Positions 16,980 to 24,846 of a DNA stretch of 45,315 nt are shown one piece after another (position 1 is the stretch's first letter; each line of letters starts with the position of its first letter). The DNA lies in NCBI GenBank assembly GCA_025355445.1, contig JANXZQ010000068.1, forward strand, positions 1 through 45,315, written 5' to 3'. Source of the DNA: Gammaproteobacteria bacterium (GTDB lineage Bacteria; Pseudomonadota; Gammaproteobacteria; Steroidobacterales; Steroidobacteraceae). The notes beneath the pieces are model-generated. The model was not told the origin of the DNA. It saw nothing but the letters and a program-made list of their open reading frames with translations, and did not search any database. The position numbers and the translations under genes are program-made.

Positions 16980-18623
16980 ATGAGTACGACGCGCCGCGAC
17001 ATGATCAAGACCTTGGCCGCACTGCCGCTGATGCGGCTACCCGGCACGGATCCCGATCTCGTCTTGTACAACGGCTTGATTTATACCGTACAGCCCGAGA
17101 ATCCCCAGGTGACCGCGGTCGCGGTTCGCGACGGACGGTTCCTGGCGATGGGGACGGATCGGGAGATCCTGGCGCTTGCGGGCAAGAAAACGCGGCGGGT
17201 CGACCTTGCCCGGCAAAGGGTGTTTCCGGGCTTCATCGATGCGCATGCCCATCCCTGGGCAAGCGGCCTGGATCAGCTCAAGAACGTCGCCTGCGACAAA
17301 ACCTCGATCGAGGAAATTCTTGCGGCGCTGCACGCCCGCGCCGCCCAGACCCCGCCCGGAGGGTGGGTGCGAGGTTACTTGTATGACGACGGCAAGACCC
17401 CGCGCCCACTGACGCGGGCTGACCTTGATGCCGCAGTGCCGGAACATCCGGTGATCGTGCAGCACCGCGGCGGCCACACTGCCTATGTGAACTCGCTGGC
17501 GCTGAAGGCGGCAGGGGCCACCGCGACCACTCCCGATCCTCCGGGTGGACGCTTCGAACATGGACCTGACGGGGAATTAAACGGACGAGTTGCGGACAAG
17601 GCCATGGATGCCGTGGCCAGCAAGATGCCGGAGGCGTTGACGCGCGATGATCACCGGCGCGGCATCGCGCTCAGTTCCAAACTGTATGCGAGTTACGGCG
17701 TCACGTCCGCTTGCGATGCGGATGCGAGTCCCGATGGACTGCAGGGTTACCAGGACGCGCGCGAGTCGGGAGAGTTGTTGTATCGCGCCTACTGCCACAT
17801 GGATGTCGCCTACCTCGATCGCTATATCGCCGCCGGGTTGCACACCGGATTCGGCGACTCCATGGTGCGCATCGGCGGTATCAAGCAGTACTCGGACGGT
17901 TCGATTTCCGAACGGACCGCGTGGCTGGCTGAGCCCTACATCGGATTGCCGAACTACGTCGGTGTCGAGAGCGGTACGCGGGAGAGTCTGTACGAGAACT
18001 CACGCAAAGCGTGGCTGGCTGGTTTTCAATTGGCGACTCATGCCAATGGCGAACATGCCATCGACCGCATGCTCGGCATCTATGAGCAGCTTTCTAAAGA
18101 GGCGCCGCGCCGCGACCCGCGCTTTCGGCTCGAGCACTGCACGGTGGTGACGCCGGAATTGGTTGCTCGGATGCGCGCCGTGGGGGCAATCCCCATCCCC
18201 TTCGCTGGCTATGTGAATTTTCACGGCGATGTCATGCATTTCTACGGCGACGAGCGCCTGAAACGCATGTTTGCCTATCGTTGGTTCATCGATGCGGGTC
18301 TGCGTCCGCCGACGGCGTCGGATTACACCGCGAGCCCGCCGTCGCCCATGCTGTGGCTGTATTCCATGACCACCCGCAAAGATCCCACCGGCCATGTCTG
18401 GGGAGAAACACAACGCATCACGCTGGCCGAGGCGGTACGGTCCGCGACCATTGACGGGGCATATGCCTCGTTCGAAGAGCCGGACAAGGGCTCAATAGAA
18501 CCCGGGAAACTGGCGGATCTCGTGGTGCTTCAGCGCGATCCATTCGCCGTGCCCGCGCAAGAGCTGCAGAACATCAAGGTCGAGCGGACCATGCTCGGCG
18601 GCCGCTGGGTGTACGAGTCCTGA
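16980..18623 (+). CDS. YtcJ-like amidohydrolase with twin-arginine signal
   Basis: Amidohydrolase family 3 protein of 547 residues. The N-terminus MSTTRRDMIKTLAALPL carries an RR pair before a short hydrophobic stretch, so export by the Tat pathway already folded with metal is likely. Active-site features in order are FIDAHAHPW (His89, His91), GIKQYSDGS (Lys), LATHANGEHA (His), LEHCTVV (His) and SDYTASPPSPM (Asp). Relatives cleave N-acyl or urea-like bonds. GAGGAG stands eight bases before the ATG. It is divergent from the TBDR and convergent with the acetamidase gene, 16 bases away. Together with three other amide- or ring-hydrolysing enzymes here it suggests breakdown of an imported amide, but the substrate is not identifiable. 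Confidence 0.9.
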   Translation: MSTTRRDMIKTLAALPLMRLPGTDPDLVLYNGLIYTVQPENPQVTAVAVRDGRFLAMGTDREILALAGKKTRRVDLARQRVFPGFIDAHAHPWASGLDQLKNVACDKTSIEEILAALHARAAQTPPGGWVRGYLYDDGKTPRPLTRADLDAAVPEHPVIVQHRGGHTAYVNSLALKAAGATATTPDPPGGRFEHGPDGELNGRVADKAMDAVASKMPEALTRDDHRRGIALSSKLYASYGVTSACDADASPDGLQGYQDARESGELLYRAYCHMDVAYLDRYIAAGLHTGFGDSMVRIGGIKQYSDGSISERTAWLAEPYIGLPNYVGVESGTRESLYENSRKAWLAGFQLATHANGEHAIDRMLGIYEQLSKEAPRRDPRFRLEHCTVVTPELVARMRAVGAIPIPFAGYVNFHGDVMHFYGDERLKRMFAYRWFIDAGLRPPTASDYTASPPSPMLWLYSMTTRKDPTGHVWGETQRITLAEAVRSATIDGAYASFEEPDKGSIEPGKLADLVVLQRDPFAVPAQELQNIKVERTMLGGRWVYES

Positions 18624-18639
18624 GCTAGCGGGGGCCGCC

Positions 18640-19623
18640 CTAGCGGGGGGCCGCGCCGGTAAAGATTCTCTTCGGCAGCAGGGCATGCACGCCGACATTG
18701 CCGTCGACGAGCTGCGTGATATCGACGTCCACGGCGACGCTCGACAGCATATAGGCGTCGTCGCGAGTCAGATGTTTCTCGGTCACGAGAAAATCGATCA
18801 TGTCGCGCACCGCATGTTCCGTCGCTTCCTTGAGTTCCTTGCTGAATCCCATGGAAATAAAGTACTCGGAAGTTTCGGCGCGCGGCCAGAGCAGCCGGCG
18901 ATCCTTGTGCACGATGAAGCGAAAGGTGCCTGACAGATAGGTTTCCAGGGCGGTGATATCGACTTCGCCATTGCCCTGGCCGGCATGCCCGTCGCCGGCT
19001 TGGAAGAGCGCGCCCTTGACGGCCACCGGTATATATAGAGTCGTTCCCGCAACGAGTTCCTTGTTGTCCAGATTGCCTGCGTGTGCGAACGGCGGCGCAC
19101 TGTCGATCTTGCCGCCGGCCGGGGCGACCCCCATGCTGCCGAAGAAAGGGTGCAGCGGCAGCTCGATGCCCGGCGCGAAGCGGGCGATCATTTTGTTGCG
19201 GTCGAGCGGAATGATTTTAAAGCGGCTGTAGGGATACTCCATGGGCAGAAAGCCGCGGCCGAGTCCGAAGGCATTGCAGGCGAAGTCGACATCGATATCG
19301 ACTTTGAGAATCTGCACCTCGAGCACGTCGCCGGGTTCGGCCTCGGCGATCGAGACTGGCCCGGTCAGAATGTGTCCGCCCGGACCGATGTCCTTCACTT
19401 CCTTGTAGATGGGGTCGGTGTAGGGCGGAATCTGTTCCGCCTTGACGCCGCGGCTCACCATTTGCTCAGGAGAACCGCAGGTCGAGAGCGTCTGCATTCG
19501 GACCGTGTCGCCGGAGTGCACGGTCAACACGGGCTTTGACTGACCGGAGTAGTAACCCCATGCCACGGTCTCGGGATTCGCCGGCAGGGAATAGTCGGCG
19601 GCGAGCAGGGGGCGGTACCGCAC
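18640..19623 (-). CDS. Acetamidase/formamidase family protein, signal peptide out of frame
   Basis: Hydrolase of about 327 residues (PF03069) that in known members releases ammonia from formamide or acetamide. Typical segments are VHSGDTVRMQTLS, GPGGHILTGPVSI, the metal-binding GDGHAGQGNGEV and a VDVDITQLVDGN tail. Read in this frame the only start is a GTG at 19623, which gives no export signal and no visible ribosome site. A good ribosome site, ATG and signal peptide lie just upstream (19658-19660 onward) but one frame away (see the separate entry at 19608-19660). The amidase gene ends 10 bases upstream of that ATG, so the two form an operon. The enzyme is therefore either translated without its signal, expressed through a frameshift, inactivated, or affected by a one-base sequencing error. 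Confidence 0.85.
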   Translation of the reverse strand: MRYRPLLAADYSLPANPETVAWGYYSGQSKPVLTVHSGDTVRMQTLSTCGSPEQMVSRGVKAEQIPPYTDPIYKEVKDIGPGGHILTGPVSIAEAEPGDVLEVQILKVDIDVDFACNAFGLGRGFLPMEYPYSRFKIIPLDRNKMIARFAPGIELPLHPFFGSMGVAPAGGKIDSAPPFAHAGNLDNKELVAGTTLYIPVAVKGALFQAGDGHAGQGNGEVDITALETYLSGTFRFIVHKDRRLLWPRAETSEYFISMGFSKELKEATEHAVRDMIDFLVTEKHLTRDDAYMLSSVAVDVDITQLVDGNVGVHALLPKRIFTGAAPR

Positions 19624-19660
19624 CGAGGATGAGGCAGGTGAGCAGCAGCGCTTTGTGCAT
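19608..19660 (-). other. Frame-displaced signal peptide of the acetamidase at a run of five G
   Basis: On the minus strand AGGAAA precedes an ATG at 19660 by about eight bases and codes for MHKALLLTCLILGAVPP. The frame then continues as nonsense (PARRRLF). The run of five G on the plus strand (19608-19612, five C on the coding strand) marks the break: removing one base joins the leader to LLAADYSLPANPETVAWGYY, restoring a normal cleavable signal peptide with a cleavage site around LLA-ADYS. Confidence 0.75.
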
Positions 19661-19670
19661 CGGAAATTTC

Positions 19671-21224
19671 CTAGATCGCAAGATGGGGAGGAACACGCGC
19701 GTTGGTCGCGCGTTCATAGGCGCGGGCCACTTGCAGCAGCAATCCGTCCTGGTTGCGATTGCCGACCAAGGTAATGCCTACGGGTAAGCCGCAGACCAGG
19801 CCGGCAGGCACCGTGAGGCTGGGGTAGCCCGCAATGGCGGCAGCGCCGGCAATCTGCGACCAACCGCCTCCACGCCGGTCGCCCCAGACGTGATCGATCA
19901 ACTCGGCGGGGCCGTTGCTGGGCGCGAGCAAAACCTCCACGCCTTGCTGCCCGAGCAGGGCCGCAAGGCCTTCGGTGTCGGCGGCTCGCTGCAGAATCGC
20001 CGCTGCCTTCTGGTATCCTAAGTCTGTGAGCGGTCCGTGCGCCTCGGCCAGCTCGAAGATTTCCTGACCGAAGACGGCCAGCTCCTCGTCCGCATGAGCC
20101 CGATTGAAGGCGATCAGGTCGGCCAGCGTCTTCACCTCGACCTGCGACGCATCGAGCGTCGCGAGATAGTCGTTGAGCGCGGCCTTGAACTCATAGAGCA
20201 ACGCCTCGAATTCGGGCTCGTCCAATTCGTCGAAGGCCGGCGGGTTTTTCAGATCGACGATCGCGGCGCCCTCGCGTTCGAGGGCGGCGCGGGCATCGGC
20301 GAACAAGCCGGCGGTGCCCGGATGCGCCGCCTTGGGCAGCGGCATGGCGCCGATGCGCACGCCGCGCAGCCGGAATGCTTCCAAGTCGGTGCCGTGAACG
20401 CCAAAGCCCAGCGGGCGTTCGGCCATGGCCATGGCCAGTACGGCCGCGTCGGCGACCGTGCGGCACATCGGGCCGGCGGTATCCTGGCGCGGCGAGATGG
20501 GCACCACGCCTTTGCCGCTGATCAGGCCCACGGTGGGCTTGAGCCCAACCAAGCCGTTCAAAGAGGAGGGCGAGAGGATGGAGCCATTGGTCTCGGTGCC
20601 AATGGCGGCGGCGCAGAAACTTGCGGCCGCGGCAACAGCGGAGCCGGCGCTCGAGCCGGAAGGATTGCGCTCCGGCGCGTAGGCATTGCGAACCTGGCCG
20701 CCCACGCCGCTCCAGCCGCTGGAAGAGTGGGTGGAACGGAAATTGGCCCATTCGCTCAAGTTTGCCTTGCCGAGTATTACTGCGCCGGCGGCGCGTAGAC
20801 GCGCGGCCAACGGCGCGTCTACGGGGCGCAGCGAGCGCGCCAGCGCCAGAGATCCGGCGGTGGTGGCCACGGGATCGCGGGTCTCGATATTGTCCTTCAG
20901 CAGGATCGGAATTCCGTGCAGGGGGCCGCGCGACTTATTGGACTTGCGCTCCAGATCGAGTGCACGAGCCACGCCGAGTGCACCAGGATTGAGCGCGAGG
21001 ACGGAGCGGTATTCGGGGCCGTGATGATCGAAGCGCGCGATGCGCGCGAAATACGCGGTGGTCAGCGCTTCGGAGGTGACAGCGCCGGACCGCAGCGCGC
21101 GCTGCAGCGCCGCAATGGATTGTTCGGTGGGATCGAAAGACTGTGCGGCTGCAAAACTCAGTTCGTCGACGGTGGCCGCCAATGAAAATGCGCCGGCCGC
21201 CTTGATGAAGACTCTACGGTCCAT
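19671..21224 (-). CDS. Amidase (amidase-signature family) with Tat-like signal
   Basis: Amidase-signature enzyme of 517 residues that hydrolyses carboxamides. The N-terminus [19 protein letters not shown] matches a twin-arginine signal, so export is likely. The Ser-cisSer-Lys triad is visible: Lys110 in [10 protein letters not shown], the cis-Ser in [12 protein letters not shown] (residues 188-199) and the nucleophile Ser215 in [12 protein letters not shown]. The C-terminal half carries the usual [19 protein letters not shown] segment. GAGGAA lies five bases before the ATG. The acetamidase follows on the same strand after 10 bases, suggesting consecutive amide hydrolysis in the periplasm, with a TBDR gene divergent upstream. 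Confidence 0.93.
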   Translation of the reverse strand: MDRRVFIKAAGAFSLAATVDELSFAAAQSFDPTEQSIAALQRALRSGAVTSEALTTAYFARIARFDHHGPEYRSVLALNPGALGVARALDLERKSNKSRGPLHGIPILLKDNIETRDPVATTAGSLALARSLRPVDAPLAARLRAAGAVILGKANLSEWANFRSTHSSSGWSGVGGQVRNAYAPERNPSGSSAGSAVAAAASFCAAAIGTETNGSILSPSSLNGLVGLKPTVGLISGKGVVPISPRQDTAGPMCRTVADAAVLAMAMAERPLGFGVHGTDLEAFRLRGVRIGAMPLPKAAHPGTAGLFADARAALEREGAAIVDLKNPPAFDELDEPEFEALLYEFKAALNDYLATLDASQVEVKTLADLIAFNRAHADEELAVFGQEIFELAEAHGPLTDLGYQKAAAILQRAADTEGLAALLGQQGVEVLLAPSNGPAELIDHVWGDRRGGGWSQIAGAAAIAGYPSLTVPAGLVCGLPVGITLVGNRNQDGLLLQVARAYERATNARVPPHLAI

Positions 21225-21251
21225 GAGTTCCTCAACGTTCTAACAGTGGAC

Positions 21252-21272
21252 GTGGGGTGATCTTTTCCCCAC
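21252..21272. repeat. Inverted repeat between amidase and TBDR
   Basis: GTGGGG and CCCCAC flank a nine-base TGATCTTTT loop in the divergent regulatory region. It may be an operator or a leader hairpin of the amidase transcript. A six-base stem can arise by chance. Confidence 0.3.
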
Positions 21273-21314
21273 AGTTCTTTACAGGGCTTCTTATTGCTGC
21301 TAATGATATATCAC

Positions 21315-21333
21315 AAGCTTTTTCAGAAAGCTT
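21315..21333. promoter_or_regulatory. Candidate operator upstream of the TBDR
   Basis: AAGCTTT and AAAGCTT are perfect seven-base arms separated by TTCAG. The repeat sits about 35 bases before the proposed ATG at 21369 and next to AT-rich sequence (GATATATC) that could hold a promoter. This position fits regulator binding. No regulator gene is adjacent. Confidence 0.4.
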
Positions 21334-21368
21334 CGTTCACTGAATCACAACGATGGGATGCGTTACGT

Positions 21369-24300
21369 ATGACTATCAGCAGAACGTTTCTAACTCCCGT
21401 GCAGCGCGCCACCGTCGCCGTCTCCTGCCTGATGGCGATGTCGATGACGGCTCGCGCGCAGGAAAAACCCAAACAGACGCCTGCCACAGAGGAACTCCAG
21501 GAAGTCGTCGTCACCGGTTCGCGCATTGCGCGTCCTGACTTGGATCGCCTGGAGCCGACCATCATCATCAATTCCGCAACCTTCGACGAGCGCGGCTACC
21601 TCGACGTCGGCCAGGCCCTCAGTGAAAACCCGGCATTCGGAGTGCAGCCCTCGAGCGCCGCGAATACACAGTCCGCCTTCGGCATCGCGCAGAGCTTCGT
21701 CGATCTGTACGGCTTGGGCTCGCAACGCACCCTGACGCTGGTCAACGGCCGGCGCTTCGTGTCCTCGAACACGGCCAGTTTGAATACCTCGGGCTCCAAC
21801 AGCTCGGTCGGCGGACCCGGACAACAGGTCGATCTGAACACCATCCCGACCAAATTGATCGATCGGGTCGAGACGATTTCGGTGGGCGGTGCACCCATCT
21901 ACGGCGCGGATGCCATCGCCGGCACGGTCAACATCATTCTCAAGAAGGACTTTCAGGGCTTGGAGGTCGACGCCCAGGCGGGTGTCTCTGACCGCGCCGA
22001 CGCATGGAACTACCGCGCCCGTGTCCTTGGCGGTAAGAACTTCGCGGACGATCGCGGCAACATCACCGCGGTTGGCGAAATAACGAAGAGCGACGGTCTC
22101 ACAGGCACGGCGCGCAACGTGTACTCGCAGGATTTGCAGTTCGAGTCGCCGCTGGTCCCCGGCAAATTCCAGTCCGTGCTGACCTCGGGAGCCACGGTTG
22201 CGGGCATCAACTACGGCGGCATCCCCATGGTGGACGACGGAGTTGTATATTCGCCAACCGGACTGGGCCTCCCGGCATCTCCCACCGGCACCTACGGCGT
22301 CACGAACGGCGGCGGTCAACTGCTGGCCTGGGCCAAAAACTCTACCCTGTCGCCATACAATCTGGGCACGGCCACGGGCAACCCGGTTTTCAGCAGCGAC
22401 GGGGACGGTGAACGGCTGTCTCAAGTGAGCACCTTGTTGTCGCCGAGCGAGCGCGTAAACATCGACGTGCTGGGAAACTTCAAGATCAACGACCACGTGA
22501 ACCTATTCACGGAAGGCTGGTTCTCTGAATCGCATGCGACAGACCTGCTGCAGCAACCGGCTTACAACACCGTCTTGTTCGGCGGAGCCGGCACGGCCAA
22601 CGGCAATTTCATCGTCAATATCAACAACCCGTTCCTCTCGGTCGGGGATCGAACTCTCATCCAGACAGCGCTCAATAACTATGCCGCCGCTCTGGGCGGC
22701 ACCGGATTCCTGTATCCGGGATGGACTCCGAATCAGTTCTACGTCGGCCGCGCCAGCGTCGACCTGCAGAGCGGCCGAGCGACGGCGACCCAGGTGCTGG
22801 CGCGCGGCGTGGCAGGCCTCAACGGAGATTTTTCTGTGTGGGGTCGAAACTTCAATTGGGAGGTTGCGGCCAATTACGGCAGTTCCAGCAACACGTCGGT
22901 TCAGCCTTCCTACGTGTTTCAAAACCTGCAGAACGCACTGAACTCAACCTTGAGCCCGACAGGTCAAATCGTCTGCGCCGGTACTCCGGTGAACGCCCCC
23001 ACGTCGACGGTATCGAGCACATGCGCGCCGCTGAACATCTTCGGGCGGGGTTCACCGAGCCTGGCCGCGATTCAGTACATCACTCATTTGGCGACCGCGA
23101 CGTCCGACAACTCGCAGCGCGATATGACGGCCAACATCGGGGGCGATCTGTTCAAGCTGCCGGCAGGCGAGGTAAAGGTGTCGGTCGGCTTAGAGAATCG
23201 CCGCGAATCCGCCATTTTCTCGCCCGACTCATTCTATAGCGACACGCTCGGTCAACTCTCGGCTACGGGCATCGAAGGCTCCTATATTACAAATGAGGTC
23301 TATGCCGAAACGCTGATTCCCGTTTTCTCGCCGGCACAGGATATTCCGGCCCTGCACCGGGTGGAATTGGAGGGCGCCGTACGACGGGTGCATAACTCGA
23401 TTGCCGGCACCGCGACGACCTGGACGGAGGGAATGCGCTGGGAGCCGACGGAGGACCTGCAGCTGCGCGCCAACCGCACCAAATCGATTCGCGCACCCGC
23501 CATCACCGAGCTGTTCCTCCCGGCGGCGACATCGTTTCAGTTCGCCAACGATCCCTGCGACCATAACTACGTCACCCAGGGCACGGCGCCGGCGACGCGC
23601 AAGGCGAATTGCACCGCGGCCGGTATCAACACGTCCACCTTTACCTCGAATGTCGTTAACGCGACGGCGAAGGGCACTTCGTCGGGCAACACCGGTCTGC
23701 AGAGCGAGACCGCCGATTCCCGCACCATCGGCATCGTGCTGCGGCCACGATGGGTGCCGCGATTAAATATCGCGGTCGACTACATCGACATCAAGTTGAC
23801 CAACGCGATCGAGACCTTGACGTTGCAACAGCTCCTGTACGCGTGCTACGACTCGACAGCTTATCCGAGCAACCCGTCCTGCGACTCCTTCAGCCGCAAT
23901 GCCGCGGGCCAGATCACGACCTTCCATGCGGGCTATGTCAATGCCGGTATTTTAGAGTTTCAAGGCATTCAGGCGGCTGTCGACTACTCGCTGCCGCTAC
24001 CGGCAAATCTCGGCAACGTAGAGACGCGCGTGAGCTATCTCGATACTCGGCAACTGCTTTCACAGATCGGGTCGGCGAGCCCGAATCAGTACGCGGGACA
24101 GCTCGGCGGCACGGGTGAAAGCGGTGTCCCCAAGAGCAAGGGGACCGTAGACGTGACCTATGGGAACGGGCCCTTCAGCTGGAACTGGCAGGGGATTTTC
24201 GTCGGCTCGTCCAATTTCAGCAACCTCAATACCGTAACGTCGCAGGATTACCTCACCGTCGGGCGATGGTGGCTCATCAACTCAACCGTCGGCTATGACG

Positions 24301-24467
24301 TCACCAAGCAGCTCAAAGTTCGCCTGATCGTCGACAATGTCTTCGACAAGTCGCCGCCGTTCCCGGCACTGGCCGGCACGGGAGGTAACTTCTTGAACGC
24401 GACTACGCTGTATTTCTCGGGAATCATCGGGCGGACATACCTGTTGTCGGCCAATATGAAGTTTTGA
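21369..24467 (+). CDS. TonB-dependent outer-membrane receptor (large, GSRI type)
   Basis: Outer-membrane transporter of about 1032 residues. The ATG at 21369 is chosen because it starts a normal signal peptide (MTISRTFLTPVQRATVAVS, ending MTARAQ); the longer reading begins with a TTG and has no leader. A TonB-box-like EELQEVVVTGSRIARPD follows, then a plug domain with LYGLGSQRTLTLVNGRRFV and APIYGADAIAGTVNIILKK. The barrel ends in YLLSANMKF with a C-terminal Phe, the outer-membrane assembly signal. The GSRI subgroup is often expanded in polymer- and peptide-degrading proteobacteria. It is divergent from the amidase operon, and the two may share regulation. The ribosome site is weak. Confidence 0.93.
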   Translation: MTISRTFLTPVQRATVAVSCLMAMSMTARAQEKPKQTPATEELQEVVVTGSRIARPDLDRLEPTIIINSATFDERGYLDVGQALSENPAFGVQPSSAANTQSAFGIAQSFVDLYGLGSQRTLTLVNGRRFVSSNTASLNTSGSNSSVGGPGQQVDLNTIPTKLIDRVETISVGGAPIYGADAIAGTVNIILKKDFQGLEVDAQAGVSDRADAWNYRARVLGGKNFADDRGNITAVGEITKSDGLTGTARNVYSQDLQFESPLVPGKFQSVLTSGATVAGINYGGIPMVDDGVVYSPTGLGLPASPTGTYGVTNGGGQLLAWAKNSTLSPYNLGTATGNPVFSSDGDGERLSQVSTLLSPSERVNIDVLGNFKINDHVNLFTEGWFSESHATDLLQQPAYNTVLFGGAGTANGNFIVNINNPFLSVGDRTLIQTALNNYAAALGGTGFLYPGWTPNQFYVGRASVDLQSGRATATQVLARGVAGLNGDFSVWGRNFNWEVAANYGSSSNTSVQPSYVFQNLQNALNSTLSPTGQIVCAGTPVNAPTSTVSSTCAPLNIFGRGSPSLAAIQYITHLATATSDNSQRDMTANIGGDLFKLPAGEVKVSVGLENRRESAIFSPDSFYSDTLGQLSATGIEGSYITNEVYAETLIPVFSPAQDIPALHRVELEGAVRRVHNSIAGTATTWTEGMRWEPTEDLQLRANRTKSIRAPAITELFLPAATSFQFANDPCDHNYVTQGTAPATRKANCTAAGINTSTFTSNVVNATAKGTSSGNTGLQSETADSRTIGIVLRPRWVPRLNIAVDYIDIKLTNAIETLTLQQLLYACYDSTAYPSNPSCDSFSRNAAGQITTFHAGYVNAGILEFQGIQAAVDYSLPLPANLGNVETRVSYLDTRQLLSQIGSASPNQYAGQLGGTGESGVPKSKGTVDVTYGNGPFSWNWQGIFVGSSNFSNLNTVTSQDYLTVGRWWLINSTVGYDVTKQLKVRLIVDNVFDKSPPFPALAGTGGNFLNATTLYFSGIIGRTYLLSANMKF

Positions 24468-24481
24468 CGTGGAGGATGAAG

Positions 24482-24511
24482 GGAGCGGCGGGACCTGTTG
24501 TCCCCCGCTCC
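24482..24511 (+). terminator. GC-rich hairpin after the TBDR
   Basis: GGAGCGGCGGGAC pairs with GTCCCCCGCTCC around a CTGTT loop, giving about twelve pairs with one bulged C. It starts 15 bases after the TBDR stop. There is no T run after it, so it may act as a weak terminator or 3' stabiliser. Confidence 0.55.
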
Positions 24512-24557
24512 GAGAATTTGCCTGATCTTCCAAAAGGCGACTAGAATCGGGTGCGAC

Positions 24558-24631
24558 GCGGGTGTCGTATAATGGTAATACCCAAGCTTCCCAAGCTTGA
24601 GCCGTGGGTTCGATTCCCATCGCCCGCTCCA
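24558..24631 (+). tRNA. glyU: tRNA-Gly(CCC)
   Basis: A full cloverleaf of 74 bases can be folded: acceptor GCGGGTG with CGCCCGC, D arm with GTAT/ATAC, anticodon stem CAAGC/GCTTG around the loop TTCCCAA (anticodon CCC, reading GGG), and T arm GTGGG/CCCAT with loop TTCGATT. The discriminator is T and CCA is encoded. It lies 90 bases after the TBDR stop, with no other tRNA nearby. Reading frames across it on both strands are tRNA artefacts. The 3' end of such a gene is a common integration site. Confidence 0.96.
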
Positions 24632-24713
24632 CTCCTTTGAAGCAAGTACCCGCGTATCCACGTGGGACAACTTGCTGCGACGGTCATCCCGTCAACGGGC
24701 CGTGACCAGTGAT

Positions 24714-24846
24714 TCAATCGATCTCGGCAACGCGCCGCCAATAATCGCCCGGACGAATAATTGGAATTGCCTGAATTGCCTGCATATCGAGAAGATCGCG
24801 ATCGACGCTGATCAGTAGAGCGCCTACCGCGCAATATTTCCCGGTC
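24714..24846 (-). pseudogene. C-terminal remnant of a PIN-domain toxin gene
   Basis: On the minus strand an open frame without a start codon ends at the stop at 24714-24716 and reads ALLISVDRDLLDMQAIQAIP followed by IIRPGDYWRRVAEID. This matches the C-terminal end of PIN-domain toxins of the COG1569 kind, where an Asp-containing xSxDxDLL strand is followed by a short helix and an xxIxxPxxF/W ending. The catalytic N-terminal part is missing: upstream lies the end of the repeat lipoprotein gene in another frame. About 40 residues remain. It sits between tRNA-Gly and the lipoprotein gene. The reading is from motif recognition only and could be coincidence, but the match over about 30 residues is good. 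Confidence 0.55.

Noticed and set aside
21390-22496. Open frame of 368 codons antisense to the receptor gene
   Set aside because: The opposite strand encodes a plug domain with clear receptor motifs; the antisense product looks random.
24282-24834. Several reading frames across the tRNA on both strands, including one resembling the widespread MGIEPTAQAWEAW text
   Set aside because: They are translations of tRNA-Gly and its flanks. This phrase is a known artefact wherever this tRNA is read in antisense.
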